Positions 36,592 through 47,000 of a stretch of 64,000 nucleotides of DNA are shown here, in pieces. Where the stretch lies: positions 1 through 64,000 of the forward strand of contig NZ_JBHMEZ010000032.1 of NCBI RefSeq assembly GCF_042427615.1, written 5' to 3'. The notes under the pieces are model-generated. The model was given only the letters and a program-made list of their open reading frames with translations, had not been told where the DNA came from and searched no databases. The translations under genes were made by a program, and so were the position numbers. Position 1 is the stretch's first letter; each line of letters opens with the position of its first letter. This DNA comes from Formosa undariae. GTDB lineage: Bacteria > Bacteroidota > Bacteroidia > Flavobacteriales > Flavobacteriaceae.

Positions 36592-38553
36592 TTATTCTAC
36601 AATCAGTTTCGCTCGCATTACAGCAGAGTGTCCTGGGAACGTACATACGATCCAGTATTCTCCTGGTGTTTCTGGCATAGTCACATAAATTGTTTCTGTA
36701 CTAATAGGTTTTAAAATTCCGGTATGAAATAGTACCAAATCGGTATCTGGAACGTAGTTATAATCGGCCCCCTCTAAACCTAGAGACAATGCTAATTTCC
36801 CAACTTCGTCTACAGATTTAACACCTTTTTCGGTGATAACAAGATTGTGAAGCATATCGTCGTTATTATTAAACGTTAACGCCACTTTACTTCCTCTTTT
36901 TATACGCACCTCTTCAACATCATATTTTAAACCTGGCTTGGTACCAATATCTAATTTCTCGTCTATTTTATTGTTCCAAGATTCAGGCATTTTATTTGTA
37001 CGTTTTGGCTGCACAACTTTTTTATCTGATTTTGAAACCATAGTCATCGATGGAGAATTTAACTTCCCTCCCGGCACTTCATTCAACGTATAATATCCTG
37101 TATTGTGTAATAATAAATCTCCAGATGTAGATTTAAGCGTTGGAATTTCTATTTGATGAATATACCCCAAACGCATACCATGTATTTTAAGTCTTACGGT
37201 TAGACCGTCTTCTGAAACAATAGCTTCATGAATCATAGCCGTTTGTCTATCTACAATATCACTACCGTATTCATGGTTGTAATTGTAAGTAAAAGTATTC
37301 AGCTTATACATGGCAAGATCTGCCGCTAATTTTTTGTTAACCGGTTTAGTAAATTCAAGAATAAATCCATCGTCTTGAGCTTTCATCGTTTTAATTTCAA
37401 AAGGTGTTTTACCTGTCCATTTTAAACGTTGTAAACCAAACGTTTTTTTACCTGTAGACGCCCAACCTCTACTTGTCATTCCTACAAACATACTTGAATC
37501 GCTTCCCCAGATTAATCTTAAAACTCCTGAAGAGAATCCTTCTCTAAAAGCAAAAGCAGCACCTTGATACACACCATTTACTTTTTCCATAAACACACGT
37601 GTTATTTTACTGTGTCCTTGATCTCCAATTAGCATTTGCCCATCGAAAGGACCAAATTTATTACCTGTAGTTTCGTATAAAATATCTGACGTTGCGATAC
37701 CCAATATGGTATGAGGGAACCAAATCGCTGGCGCTTTTAAAGCCGGAATTTTTTTAGAATACTCGTAAAGAGAAAGTCCTAAACTTTCGTCTATAACATC
37801 TTGTTTCAGATCTATTGGTGAAAGCGGATCTGAAGACCATCTTAAGCCTTCTGGATTTCCTGCAAAATCTCCTTTTTCTAAATGTGTCATTCTACCAGAA
37901 CCTACCCAGTCTCCTTGGTTTTCTGTATAAAACACATCGCCATCTTTATTAATATTGAAACCAGAAGGTGAACGTAAACCTGTTGCAATAGGCTCCATTT
38001 CTCCTTCAGGTGTGATTTTTAACATCCAACCTCTCCATTTTACTAAACTCGCTCCGTGATTTACCCATGATAAATTTAAGGTAACCAACATATCGCCATT
38101 CTCTGTAAACTTCGGACCATAAGCATAATCGTGATAGTTTCCAGATAAGGGCCAAGAATAAATGGTTCTGTACTCGTCTGCTTTCCCATCGCCATCGTGA
38201 TCGAATAACCGCGACAATTCACCTCTTTGAGTCAGGTAAAAACTATTATCTCTATATTTAACTCCTAACGCTTCATGTAAGCCGTGAGCAAAACGTGAAT
38301 ATTCTGGTTTTTGGCTATATGGTTTATCGATAACCCACAGTTCTCCTCTTCTTGTGGTTACACCTAATTTATCGTCGTCTGTAAATGTTAAACCACCTAC
38401 TTCCAACTCGACACCTTTAGGAATAGGCACATCTACGATTTCATAATATACAGCTTCCTTTTTAGCCATGTCTGATGGCGCTTGAGCTGACAGATAAGAA
38501 GTAAAAATTATAAAAACTAGTACTATTGGCATTTTTATTTTATACATATTCAT
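36592..38553 (-). CDS. Beta-propeller (sorbosone dehydrogenase-like) - cupredoxin fusion
   Basis: 653 residues from ATG 38553; the longer frame needs a TTG overlapping the upstream gene. Signal peptide ending LSAQA. The first 400 or so residues look like a six-bladed soluble glucose/sorbosone dehydrogenase-type propeller (GLTFTDDDKLGVTTRRGELWVID, ATGLRSPSGFNINKDGDVFYTENQGDW, GDQGHSKITRVF). The C-terminal part (about 540-653) is a plastocyanin/azurin-like copper domain with type 1 ligands H569 (MLHN), C637, H642 and M646 (VCTFPGHSAVM). This suggests periplasmic oxidation or electron transfer, though many such propellers lack enzyme activity. It starts 8 nt behind the DUF1080/PA14-like gene, so translation may be coupled. 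Confidence 0.8.
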   Translation of the reverse strand: MNMYKIKMPIVLVFIIFTSYLSAQAPSDMAKKEAVYYEIVDVPIPKGVELEVGGLTFTDDDKLGVTTRRGELWVIDKPYSQKPEYSRFAHGLHEALGVKYRDNSFYLTQRGELSRLFDHDGDGKADEYRTIYSWPLSGNYHDYAYGPKFTENGDMLVTLNLSWVNHGASLVKWRGWMLKITPEGEMEPIATGLRSPSGFNINKDGDVFYTENQGDWVGSGRMTHLEKGDFAGNPEGLRWSSDPLSPIDLKQDVIDESLGLSLYEYSKKIPALKAPAIWFPHTILGIATSDILYETTGNKFGPFDGQMLIGDQGHSKITRVFMEKVNGVYQGAAFAFREGFSSGVLRLIWGSDSSMFVGMTSRGWASTGKKTFGLQRLKWTGKTPFEIKTMKAQDDGFILEFTKPVNKKLAADLAMYKLNTFTYNYNHEYGSDIVDRQTAMIHEAIVSEDGLTVRLKIHGMRLGYIHQIEIPTLKSTSGDLLLHNTGYYTLNEVPGGKLNSPSMTMVSKSDKKVVQPKRTNKMPESWNNKIDEKLDIGTKPGLKYDVEEVRIKRGSKVALTFNNNDDMLHNLVITEKGVKSVDEVGKLALSLGLEGADYNYVPDTDLVLFHTGILKPISTETIYVTMPETPGEYWIVCTFPGHSAVMRAKLIVE

Positions 38554-38561
38554 CCTTTTAT

Positions 38562-40451
38562 TTACCAAATAATATTATACGTTACACTCTGATTTCCTGC
38601 GCTTAGTTCTACAACTAATTCGTCCCTACCATTTACATTTCTAATCACTGGTGTTGTACCATTTTTATCAGAAAAATCTATAAAATAGTTTTCGTTTTTA
38701 ATTAGATAAGAACCATCAGGTAGTTTTTTAATTTCGTCACCATCCGCAATTTTAAACCAAATAGGCTCACTTCCTGTAATAGTGATTTGTCTGTTAAGAC
38801 CTCTAACTCCTTCTACAGGAACTATTTTATTTTCGATAGTCGTTTTATTCATTTTAAATGTAAATGAAGGCATACCCGATGTATCGAATTTATATCCAAT
38901 TTGTTTTTGAACGACTTGCGCTGGAATAGTATCTGGCCAAACGGCTTTCTCGTTTTCTAAAAAAGCGAATTCTGGACCGCCATTAAATGAAATATTAAAA
39001 TCATTTGGTACACCCAATTGATCCATTCCTCTAACATACCACATTGGTGTTGCATCTAATAACACGCCATCCCACGCTTTTAATAACGAACCTGATTCTA
39101 AATCGAATGCATAATTAACATTTTCTAAAGTTCCCACAGAAACGACATGCGTGCGTTTTACACCATTATGCATAAAGTAACTACGTTGTGCAATCACCTC
39201 ATCTTCTACCTCTACGAAAATGTCGTTTTTAGGATTTCTTATTCTTGGCATGTACGATTGCTTAGCTGTCAGGCTATGCTTTTCCATATTCGGACCTTCT
39301 ACATAAAGTCCTAATCCGATATAATATCTGCTAATCTTATTGTAAATTAACTTAAAAGGCACTTGTCCTTTTTGAAGTGATACGGTTGCAAATCGAGATG
39401 GCTTTTCTAGTTCATAATTTACAATAGTGTCTTTATTGACAATTAAAATACCAGCTGCACTAAGAAATTCCATATCGAAGGTATAATCTCCTGCAGTTGG
39501 AATTTCTAAATTACCTGTGTAAACTAGAATTTTTGATGCTCTTTTCCCCGTCGCCATTTGCGCCGAAATAGAATCTGTTTTTACCGTACGTAAAGGTGTT
39601 ATCGTATCGAAACTTGGAAGTGTTTCTACACCACCATCGTACTCAATCATTTCTACATTAGCTAAGGTTACGCGATCTGATCCGTATAATTTATACTTGA
39701 TATTTTTTAAAGCAACCGGTCCGTGATCCCCTTGAATCATTAAAGGTCCAGAAGGCACTTCCTCATGAAGTTTTGTTCCTCTTGTATAGCCAGTAACTTC
39801 TACATTTTCATGGATTAACTGACCATTAAGCCAAACTTCCTTAAATTCTGCATTTTTAATCTTTTCTCCTGCCTCATTAAATCTAGGAGCATGGAAAAGG
39901 ATTTTTAAATGTTGCCATAATCCAGGAGATTTAGCTGCGTTTATTTTAGGCGCATGACCTTCGTATCCTTTTTCTTCTTTAGTATCGTCCCATCTCTGGT
40001 AAATACCGCCCATATCTGAAAAAGCAACATCTTTTACGCCCCAACTATCAAAAAGTTGTACTTCGTATCTACCTTGAAAATAAATTCCAGAGTTCGATTC
40101 TAAAGGCATCATCACATCGATCTCTAATTCGATATCACCATGTTCAAAATTTGTAAAAAGATTTCCTCTTGATTTTGGAGCAGGATTACTAACTAATACT
40201 CCTGTTCCTGGCGTACTTGTAAGTGTTGTTTTCTGACTTCTGTCTACGTAAGCATCTCCTACAATTTGCCAGTTAGAACTAGGCTCTTTAAACGCCGACA
40301 TGTCTTCCAAGCTAACGGTTTTAAAAGGCAAGTATGTTAATGGCTCTTCTACAGTTTTTACACTTTCAGCCTTTGGTTCTTTGTTTTTTTCTGTACATCC
40401 AACAAATACAAGTTGCATTAATACAATAAAAAGAAATACTGTTTTCTTCAT
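38562..40451 (-). CDS. DUF1080 (3-keto-disaccharide hydrolase-like) lipoprotein with PA14-like domain
   Basis: 629 residues, lipoprotein signal ending FVGC (C19). Domain 1 (about 55-255) is a DUF1080 concanavalin-like fold: NFEHGDIELEIDVMMPLESNSGIYFQGRYEVQLFDSWG and a late GPLMIQGDHGPVALKNIKYKLY. DUF1080 members include hydrolases acting on 3-keto glycosides. A PA14-like beta domain (about 285-385) follows, then a C-terminal region of about 230 residues with no assigned family (SYFMHNGVKRTHVVSVGTL). It is the first gene of the unit with the propeller-cupredoxin and unknown genes. A 339-nt gap separates it from the upstream esterase. Confidence 0.8.
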   Translation of the reverse strand: MKKTVFLFIVLMQLVFVGCTEKNKEPKAESVKTVEEPLTYLPFKTVSLEDMSAFKEPSSNWQIVGDAYVDRSQKTTLTSTPGTGVLVSNPAPKSRGNLFTNFEHGDIELEIDVMMPLESNSGIYFQGRYEVQLFDSWGVKDVAFSDMGGIYQRWDDTKEEKGYEGHAPKINAAKSPGLWQHLKILFHAPRFNEAGEKIKNAEFKEVWLNGQLIHENVEVTGYTRGTKLHEEVPSGPLMIQGDHGPVALKNIKYKLYGSDRVTLANVEMIEYDGGVETLPSFDTITPLRTVKTDSISAQMATGKRASKILVYTGNLEIPTAGDYTFDMEFLSAAGILIVNKDTIVNYELEKPSRFATVSLQKGQVPFKLIYNKISRYYIGLGLYVEGPNMEKHSLTAKQSYMPRIRNPKNDIFVEVEDEVIAQRSYFMHNGVKRTHVVSVGTLENVNYAFDLESGSLLKAWDGVLLDATPMWYVRGMDQLGVPNDFNISFNGGPEFAFLENEKAVWPDTIPAQVVQKQIGYKFDTSGMPSFTFKMNKTTIENKIVPVEGVRGLNRQITITGSEPIWFKIADGDEIKKLPDGSYLIKNENYFIDFSDKNGTTPVIRNVNGRDELVVELSAGNQSVTYNIIW

Positions 40452-40790
40452 AAATTTAATTTTAGTTCAATCTTATTATCAATAAAAAATTTAAAGGTTA
40501 ATCTTAATTAGTACGCTATTTTAGTAATCAAATTATGTTCTTTTTTGTAAATACTTTAAGTAAAATTAAAAGTTATATCCAGTCCCTTAAATTAATAAAC
40601 AGCTTAAATCCCATTCTTAACAAGCAGCTTTACAAAACTAATAATACTGACGTCTTTTACTAATACTCATTAAAAAATTGAAACCCTGAAATCGATTAGT
40701 CATGAATGCTTTAGTTTTAAGATAGAGCGCCATGAGTACACAACTTCAGGGTAACAAACATGTGGTTTAATTACGGGGTATTAAAAAATA
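40452..40790. other. Intergenic region, 339 nt
   Basis: It holds the hairpin listed at 40683-40752 near the right end and is otherwise AT-rich, presumably including the promoter of the DUF1080 unit. No ORF or RNA gene is seen, and no clear copy of the shared susC element. Confidence 0.5.
40683..40752 (-). terminator. Possible terminator after the small esterase
   Basis: ACCCTGAA (40683-40690) pairs with TTCAGGGT (40745-40752) across a long 54-nt loop that can fold further; on the minus strand it is followed by TTTCAATTTTTTAATG, 39 nt beyond the stop at 40791. The long loop lowers confidence. Confidence 0.4.
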
Positions 40791-41600
40791 TTATTTTATT
40801 TCCTTAATCATTAATTTCCCCATTTTATGTCCTAACCAAATATTGGATTCCGAATTAAAATGAGTGTTATCCTTTAACGTTTCTAACTTATCTGTATTAA
40901 TAATGCGTACATTTTTATCGGCTTTTGCTACACGATCTTGCGCGGCCTGAACCACTTCTGTATAATCGAAAACCCAAGGTGTTTCTCTTAAAAGTCCTAT
41001 TGAAATACGTCCCATTACAATTGGTAAATCAGGTTTATCCATTTGCAACCTTACATCTTTATAAAGTACTTTTAAATTGTCTTCATAAGCATTTGCCCAT
41101 TCTAGAGTTTCTGCATCCGACTCGCCTTGCATCCATAACATACCACAAATTTCGTAAGGAATGTTTTGTTTGTCTAAATCTGCAAGTCCATTATTAATAT
41201 TTCTAAGGAATGCTTTATACATATTTTGCTCTGGAAGCCAATGTTTCCATAACTTAGTACCTCCGCCAGAGGTTTTTACTATAGCAATAGTATGATTTGG
41301 AAATTTTTTAGCTAAAAGATGCGTGAATGCCACCTCAGGACCGAATTTATATTTTCTTCTTTCAGAGAAAGAATCGGTACGTAGGGTTACCCACTTTTTT
41401 TCCTTATTATCCCAAATCATGCTGTTTTCGGGAGCAACAAGGTACTCTTCAGGAAGCTCTTCCCCTTTACCAGTACCATCCATATTAGATTGCCCACCTA
41501 AAATAAACACTTTAACAGGCAAGTCTTTTTCTTGACTTTGACTAGGCAAAGCAATTAAGAACACGACCAATAAACAGAATAAAGTTTTTCTAAATTTCAT
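40791..41600 (-). CDS. SASA-domain carbohydrate esterase (CE6-like)
   Basis: 269 residues with signal peptide ending PSQSQ. The catalytic serine is in VFILGGQSNMDG (near residue 39), followed by IVKTSGGGTKLWKHW, CGMLWMQGESDAE, and a late DNTHFNSESNIWLG with the Asp/His pair. It is the same family as domain 1 of the GH27 fusion at 8066 but stands alone. It likely removes acetyl groups from the glycan. It lies 13 nt behind the sulfatase at 41614 and closes the unit that starts with the M64 gene. Confidence 0.88.
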   Translation of the reverse strand: MKFRKTLFCLLVVFLIALPSQSQEKDLPVKVFILGGQSNMDGTGKGEELPEEYLVAPENSMIWDNKEKKWVTLRTDSFSERRKYKFGPEVAFTHLLAKKFPNHTIAIVKTSGGGTKLWKHWLPEQNMYKAFLRNINNGLADLDKQNIPYEICGMLWMQGESDAETLEWANAYEDNLKVLYKDVRLQMDKPDLPIVMGRISIGLLRETPWVFDYTEVVQAAQDRVAKADKNVRIINTDKLETLKDNTHFNSESNIWLGHKMGKLMIKEIK

Positions 41601-41613
41601 AACTATATCTAGC

Positions 41614-43188
41614 CTAGTTTAATTTAACATCCACAACAGTGGTATCATTATACTTCTTCTGTAAGTCTAATAATTCGGTATATAACGTTTGTGTAATTTC
41701 GTCATATCCATCTTTACCATATAAATTATCTACTTCTCCTGGATCTGCATCTAAATCGTATAATTCCCATTGGTCGATATTGTTATAAAAATGAATCAAC
41801 TTATGCTTATCTGTTCTTACACCATAATGTCTTTTAACAGCATGAGGTCCTGGATATTCGTAATAATGATAATACACAGATTTTCTCCATTCGTCGTTAT
41901 CAGCCTTATCGTCTAATATAGGTAGTAATGATTTCCCTTGCATATCTGAAGGAATCTCTACACCCGCTAGATCTAAAAATGTAGGTGCATAATCTATATT
42001 CTGAACCAATTCTGTAACTGTACCTTTTTTAATTCTAGAAGGTAATTTCATTAATAACGGTGTACGGAAAGATTCTTCATACATAAAACGCTTATCGAAC
42101 CAACCATGTTCTCCTAAATAAAATCCTTGATCTGAAGTGTATACTACAAGTGTATTTTCGTCAAGGCTATTTTCTTCTAGGAAGTCTAAAATTTCTCCGA
42201 CACTATCATCTACAGAATCGATACATCTTAAATAATCTTCTAAATAACGCTGGTAACTCCATTCCAATAATTCTTTACCTGTTAACTTAGCCTCTTTATA
42301 ATATGCTATTTCTTCTGCATAAGCCGCATCCCATGCTTCTCTTTGTTCTGGTGTTAATCTAGCAATTTGAGCTTCGAAATACTTACGTAAAGGTCCGTCG
42401 ATTTCACCTTCCTTATCCAACATTTTTAAATCGTTTACTGGACAGAAATTCTTCATGTGCATTCTTTGTTGAGCTGCAGCCGTTCTACCTTCGTAATCGT
42501 CGTAAAAATTATCTGGAATTGGAAATTTAACATCGTTATACTTATCTAGGTATTTGATCTCTGGCATCCAACATCTATGTGGTGCTTTATGATGCATAAT
42601 AAGCGCAAAAGGTTTTGTTGTATCTCTTTCCTTTAACCAATCTAAACTATACTCAGTAATTAAAGATGTTACATAACCCTCTTTTCTAGACTTCTCACCC
42701 ATTTCATTAAAATCTGGGTTGTAGTAATCTCCTTGATCTGGTAATACATTCCAGTAATCGAAACCAGTTGGCTCACTACCTAAGTGCCATTTTCCGATTA
42801 AAGCCGTTTCGTAACCTGCAGTTCTTAGCAATTTTGGAAATGTTTGCTGACTTCCATCAAATTTAAGACCATTGATACGTTGTCCATTTTCATGAGAAAA
42901 TTTACCTGTAAGCATTACAGCTCTACTCGGCGAACATATTGAGTTAGTTACAAAACTCTTTGTAAACTTCACCCCTTCATTCGCAATTCTATCTATGTTA
43001 GGTGTTTGATTTAACGCCCCATTATAAGCACTAATAGCCTGGTAACCATGATCGTCTGTCATGATATAAATAATATTAGGTTGCTTAGCTTCAACCACTT
43101 CTTTTTCTTTAACAGTCTCTTTACATGATGTAAAACAAGAACCGACTAAGAAAAAACTAAAAATATATAAGAGATTTTTTTTATTCAT
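41614..43188 (-). CDS. Type I sulfatase, lipoprotein (G6S/heparan-sulfatase-like type)
   Basis: 524 residues, lipoprotein signal ending FTSC (C22). Motifs: IMTDDHGYQAISAY with D45-D46, maturation C85-S-P-S-R89, GKWHLGSEPTGFDYW, HHKAPHRCWMP, and YTSDQGFYLGEHGWFDKRFMYEESFRTPLL, the pattern of the N-acetylglucosamine-6-sulfatase/heparan-sulfatase-like branch. The C-terminal part has the usual subdomain (YGVRTDKHKLIHFY, WELYDLDADPGEVDNLYG). It sits 57 nt downstream of the small DUF1080 gene and 13 nt before the esterase. Substrate unknown. Confidence 0.92.
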   Translation of the reverse strand: MNKKNLLYIFSFFLVGSCFTSCKETVKEKEVVEAKQPNIIYIMTDDHGYQAISAYNGALNQTPNIDRIANEGVKFTKSFVTNSICSPSRAVMLTGKFSHENGQRINGLKFDGSQQTFPKLLRTAGYETALIGKWHLGSEPTGFDYWNVLPDQGDYYNPDFNEMGEKSRKEGYVTSLITEYSLDWLKERDTTKPFALIMHHKAPHRCWMPEIKYLDKYNDVKFPIPDNFYDDYEGRTAAAQQRMHMKNFCPVNDLKMLDKEGEIDGPLRKYFEAQIARLTPEQREAWDAAYAEEIAYYKEAKLTGKELLEWSYQRYLEDYLRCIDSVDDSVGEILDFLEENSLDENTLVVYTSDQGFYLGEHGWFDKRFMYEESFRTPLLMKLPSRIKKGTVTELVQNIDYAPTFLDLAGVEIPSDMQGKSLLPILDDKADNDEWRKSVYYHYYEYPGPHAVKRHYGVRTDKHKLIHFYNNIDQWELYDLDADPGEVDNLYGKDGYDEITQTLYTELLDLQKKYNDTTVVDVKLN

Positions 43189-43245
43189 AATGTAGTAATT
43201 ATGTATTGTATTGATTTAGAATAATTGATATCGAACTCCTTTAAT

Positions 43246-43983
43246 TTATAGTTCTTTTAACTTGATATTTTTAAACCATATTTTACTACCATGATCTTGT
43301 AAACCAATAAATCCAGTTTTAGATTTCCCGTAAGCTGGGTAGTTTTTCCATTTTCTTTTTTGAATATTTTCATTCCAAGCCGCATCCCCAGAAATAAATT
43401 CTACAATCTTTTTACCATTTAAGTAATGTGTAACTTTACCATGATCGAATACAATTCTTGTTGTATTCCAAGTGTTTATTGGGTTTAATTGTTTTTGAGA
43501 TTCGTCTGCTGGTGTCATTGCATAATCTGCTCCAGTAGAGTTATAAGGTGTTACGCCTCCAGGAAAACCTAAATCATCTATAATTTGATATTCTGGACCT
43601 GAATAATATGTTGCTGCAAGAGAAGGATCTTCGTTAATGTGATATAAAACACCACTATTGCCTTCTGGCTCTAATTTCCACTCTAATTTAAGATCGAAAT
43701 TTTCGTACTTTTCTGTAGTTACAATATCACCTAATTTTTCAGAACCTGCACCTTCAGTCATTAATGTTCCATCTATAACTTTCCAAGAAGCTGGCATATC
43801 ATCTGCTTGATAACCTCTCCAACCATCGGTTGTTGTTCCATCAAATAACAATTTCCATCCGTCTGTTTTTTCTGCATCTGTTAAAACGTTATCCTGAGGC
43901 GCAGTATCTCCGCAACCTACAAGAGATATAAACGAGGACGCTACAAGAAGCAAGAGACTACTTTTCTTTACTAAATTTTTCAT
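43246..43983 (-). CDS. DUF1080 (3-keto-disaccharide hydrolase-like) lipoprotein
   Basis: 245 residues, single domain, lipoprotein signal ending LVGC (C24). Typical DUF1080 pattern: GWKLLFDGTTTDGWRGYQ, SWKVIDGTLMTEG, NFDLKLEWKLEPEGNSGVLYHI, PEYQIIDD, then WNTTRIVFDHGKVTHYLNGKKIVEF and GFIGLQDHGSKIWFKNIKLKEL. In the known 3-keto route, such proteins cleave glycosides that were oxidised at C3 beforehand. It is 40 nt behind the M64 gene and 57 nt ahead of the sulfatase. Confidence 0.88.
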   Translation of the reverse strand: MKNLVKKSSLLLLVASSFISLVGCGDTAPQDNVLTDAEKTDGWKLLFDGTTTDGWRGYQADDMPASWKVIDGTLMTEGAGSEKLGDIVTTEKYENFDLKLEWKLEPEGNSGVLYHINEDPSLAATYYSGPEYQIIDDLGFPGGVTPYNSTGADYAMTPADESQKQLNPINTWNTTRIVFDHGKVTHYLNGKKIVEFISGDAAWNENIQKRKWKNYPAYGKSKTGFIGLQDHGSKIWFKNIKLKEL

Positions 43984-44023
43984 TTTGTTCTGTTTTATTT
44001 TGGTTTGGTTTTTTTATAGTTTA

Positions 44024-47000
44024 TTAAAATTTCACGTCGACCTTAGCCAACCATTTTCTTCGAAGATACTCCTCTACCCCTTTGCGCTCCCAATCTTCTA
44101 GCACTCTATTTATAACTATAAACTCGGCTAAATCTGCTTCCCAAAGACCTTCTGTTCTTCTAAGTGGTATTCCTGATTTAGAATCCAACTGTACAGTAAG
44201 AAGACAATAATCCATTGGATTTGGTGTTACAAATGGATTCACTTTTTTACCATTTAGGAAAACGCTTCCATTCTTCGTTTTTGAATCTGTTTTACTTTCG
44301 TCGAAAAGTGATGTTTTTGTATTTTCACTTTTCCCCATTAATGTTTCTAATCCTTTAAAAAGAGAAGACCCAGGAAAAGACATACTGCTTTCTTTATAAA
44401 CCATAATTACAGTTTGATAGTCTTTAACTTCTTCGTCCATTATAGATAACCAAACCTGATCGAAACCGGCAACACCTTTTCCATTTAATTTATTAGGTTC
44501 GTACTTTGTAAATAAAGCATTAGCCGACGATCTTCGTGACTTATCTCTCCAAGCAGAAACTGGTCCTCTTGCAGGAGCAATAACATCTTCCTTTCGATCT
44601 CCATCCATATCTGTAGCATCTAACCAAAATAACACACTTCCTCGTTCCAACTCAGACGGGTCGATAGCAACCGTTCTTTTATCTGCAATATCTCCAACAG
44701 CAAAACCAACTCTATTAACACTTTCTGCTTGCGTTAGATTATTTTTTACTGCTACATAATAATTCCCTTTTGTTTTTGGAGAAAAAGTAGTTCCTATAAA
44801 AAGCGGAGACTCATAAGATTCTTTAGTGCGATTACTTGCATCTTTAGCATACCACTTATAGCTATAATTAGCTATTGGATTTTCTATTTTCACAGCATGT
44901 TCGCCTTCTGTATCTATGTTTAGATTATCTACTTCAAACGCATAAACTTCAGGAATTGTAATCGTTTTTTCAGTCACTAAGTTATTAGCATCTGTAACCA
45001 CAAAACTATAATCGCCAGGTGCAAGATTAATACTTTCTGTTTCGTTAACAGAAATCATACTTACACTAGCAGGTAATCTAAGGTAATCCAAGTTTGGAAT
45101 AGATTCTCCGTTAGACACCACACTTACCGTATTAAAACCTTCGCTTAGATATACTTTTACAGTAGCGTAATCCCATCCAGTATAAAGCGGACGTGTTTGA
45201 TTAAAATGCATTAAATCCTTTTGAAGCTTACCATTTACAGAAACCTGTGCATCGGATCCTTTTAGGTCTATTCCAGCATAAATAACGTCTACTGGATAAA
45301 TCCCACTGTTCGCAACCTCTACATTCCAGGTTATTTTACCTTCTTTATCTTTAAAATTCACAAACGTATTTTCGCTAGCATTAAAGAATGTTTTTATGTC
45401 ATGTTCAGGAATACTGAATGTTGCATCTTCAGCCTCATATATTTGACTTGCTCCATATACATAGTCAGCATCTTGCCACTGCACAGTATAAGGTGCCGTT
45501 CCTCCAGAAAAACTTAAGGCTACAGAACCATTATCTTCACCTATATCTGAAGCTTTAATATCTGAAACAACCGTTATTTCCTTAGCATTCTTTTTAGACT
45601 TACTTGACTTCTTACTAGCACTTAAACTACTTTCGTAAATGCTATAATGTGCTTTAGCTGTTCTAAATTCACTATCGATAATCGTTACATCGTAAATCCC
45701 TTTACCTACATTATCTAAAGTTTCAGTTGTACTACCATCAGACCAGATGTAAGTGTAAGGCGCTTTACCTCCAGAAACATTAGGTTTAATCGTATTAGAA
45801 GCAGTTACTTTTTTATCTTTTTGTTTAGCACTTAAGCTTACCGATAATTCCCTAGCCGAAGACGACGGAGCAGTATTTGTAATTGTCCATGCGACATCGA
45901 ATTGCGGGAATACAGCAAATGGAGGATCTGGTTTAATAGTAGGTGTTTCATCTGTTATGGAACAAACCAGTTCGTAATTAGAAATCTCACCAAATTCTAC
46001 ATCTAACTCAGATGAACCTGTAGCAATTAATTTACCATTTAAATACCATCTTGCAACTTGAGTGTTTGGCTCTGGCTTAATATGATCTACAGAAAAATGA
46101 ATTTTCTTTTTGCCACTTATGCTAATGGCATTTGTTGAAGGTGTAAAACTATTAACGGGGTCGACTAAATCGTAAGCACGCATAGACACACGCTGATTAC
46201 AAATCGGGCACATATGTTCGGTATTATCGAATACTCCGGCTCCCATAATACACCCTTGAGCTGTAGAACGGTAATAATCTACGAGGTGATATTGATTGCC
46301 TTCGAATGCTCCAATCTTATCTATATATTGTTCTTCGTATGGCGTTGGTAATGGCGTAGAAGGATCTATCCATTTTCTCCATTTCATTTTTTCTCTATCG
46401 TATTCTAATTCTGCGGCATATGTTGGAAAAGCAGAAGTTCCTGTCGCACCAGTAGTATACTCGTCTCCTAGACTCATACATGTATGAGAAATTTCGTGTA
46501 ACATCTTACCTATACCATTACCTGCAATAACAGCTGTACCATATCTGCCTTCCAAGTTTCTAGCAGCACCACCACCACCACTTTCTCTGTTTGGCATAAT
46601 TAAGAATGTAATCCAGCCTCTATTCTCATCTTTCCAAGGTAAAAACAATTTATCTCTCATGGCGTCGATTTCTGGGATGCCAATGCCTACTTTAAATTCT
46701 GGCATATGTGGCGCCCAAAGTCCGTACACATTAAAAAACTCTTTATAATGAGAATAAGCCGTTTGTGCTCTTTCATCGCCATAAGTAAGCGCAGCAACTA
46801 ACGACTCTTCAATATCTTTAACAAATTCACCTCGCATTTCAGGCGAATTGTAAGGTGCTTTATCACTCGAAGTCCATTGGTTTACTATAACAACATTAAT
46901 TCTATTATCCTTATCTCCTGTAACACTAATAGGAATTAATTCCGTTTTTTCCATGAACTTATCTATCTGAGATTCCGTCCAAGGTTCATAGGCCACTCTC

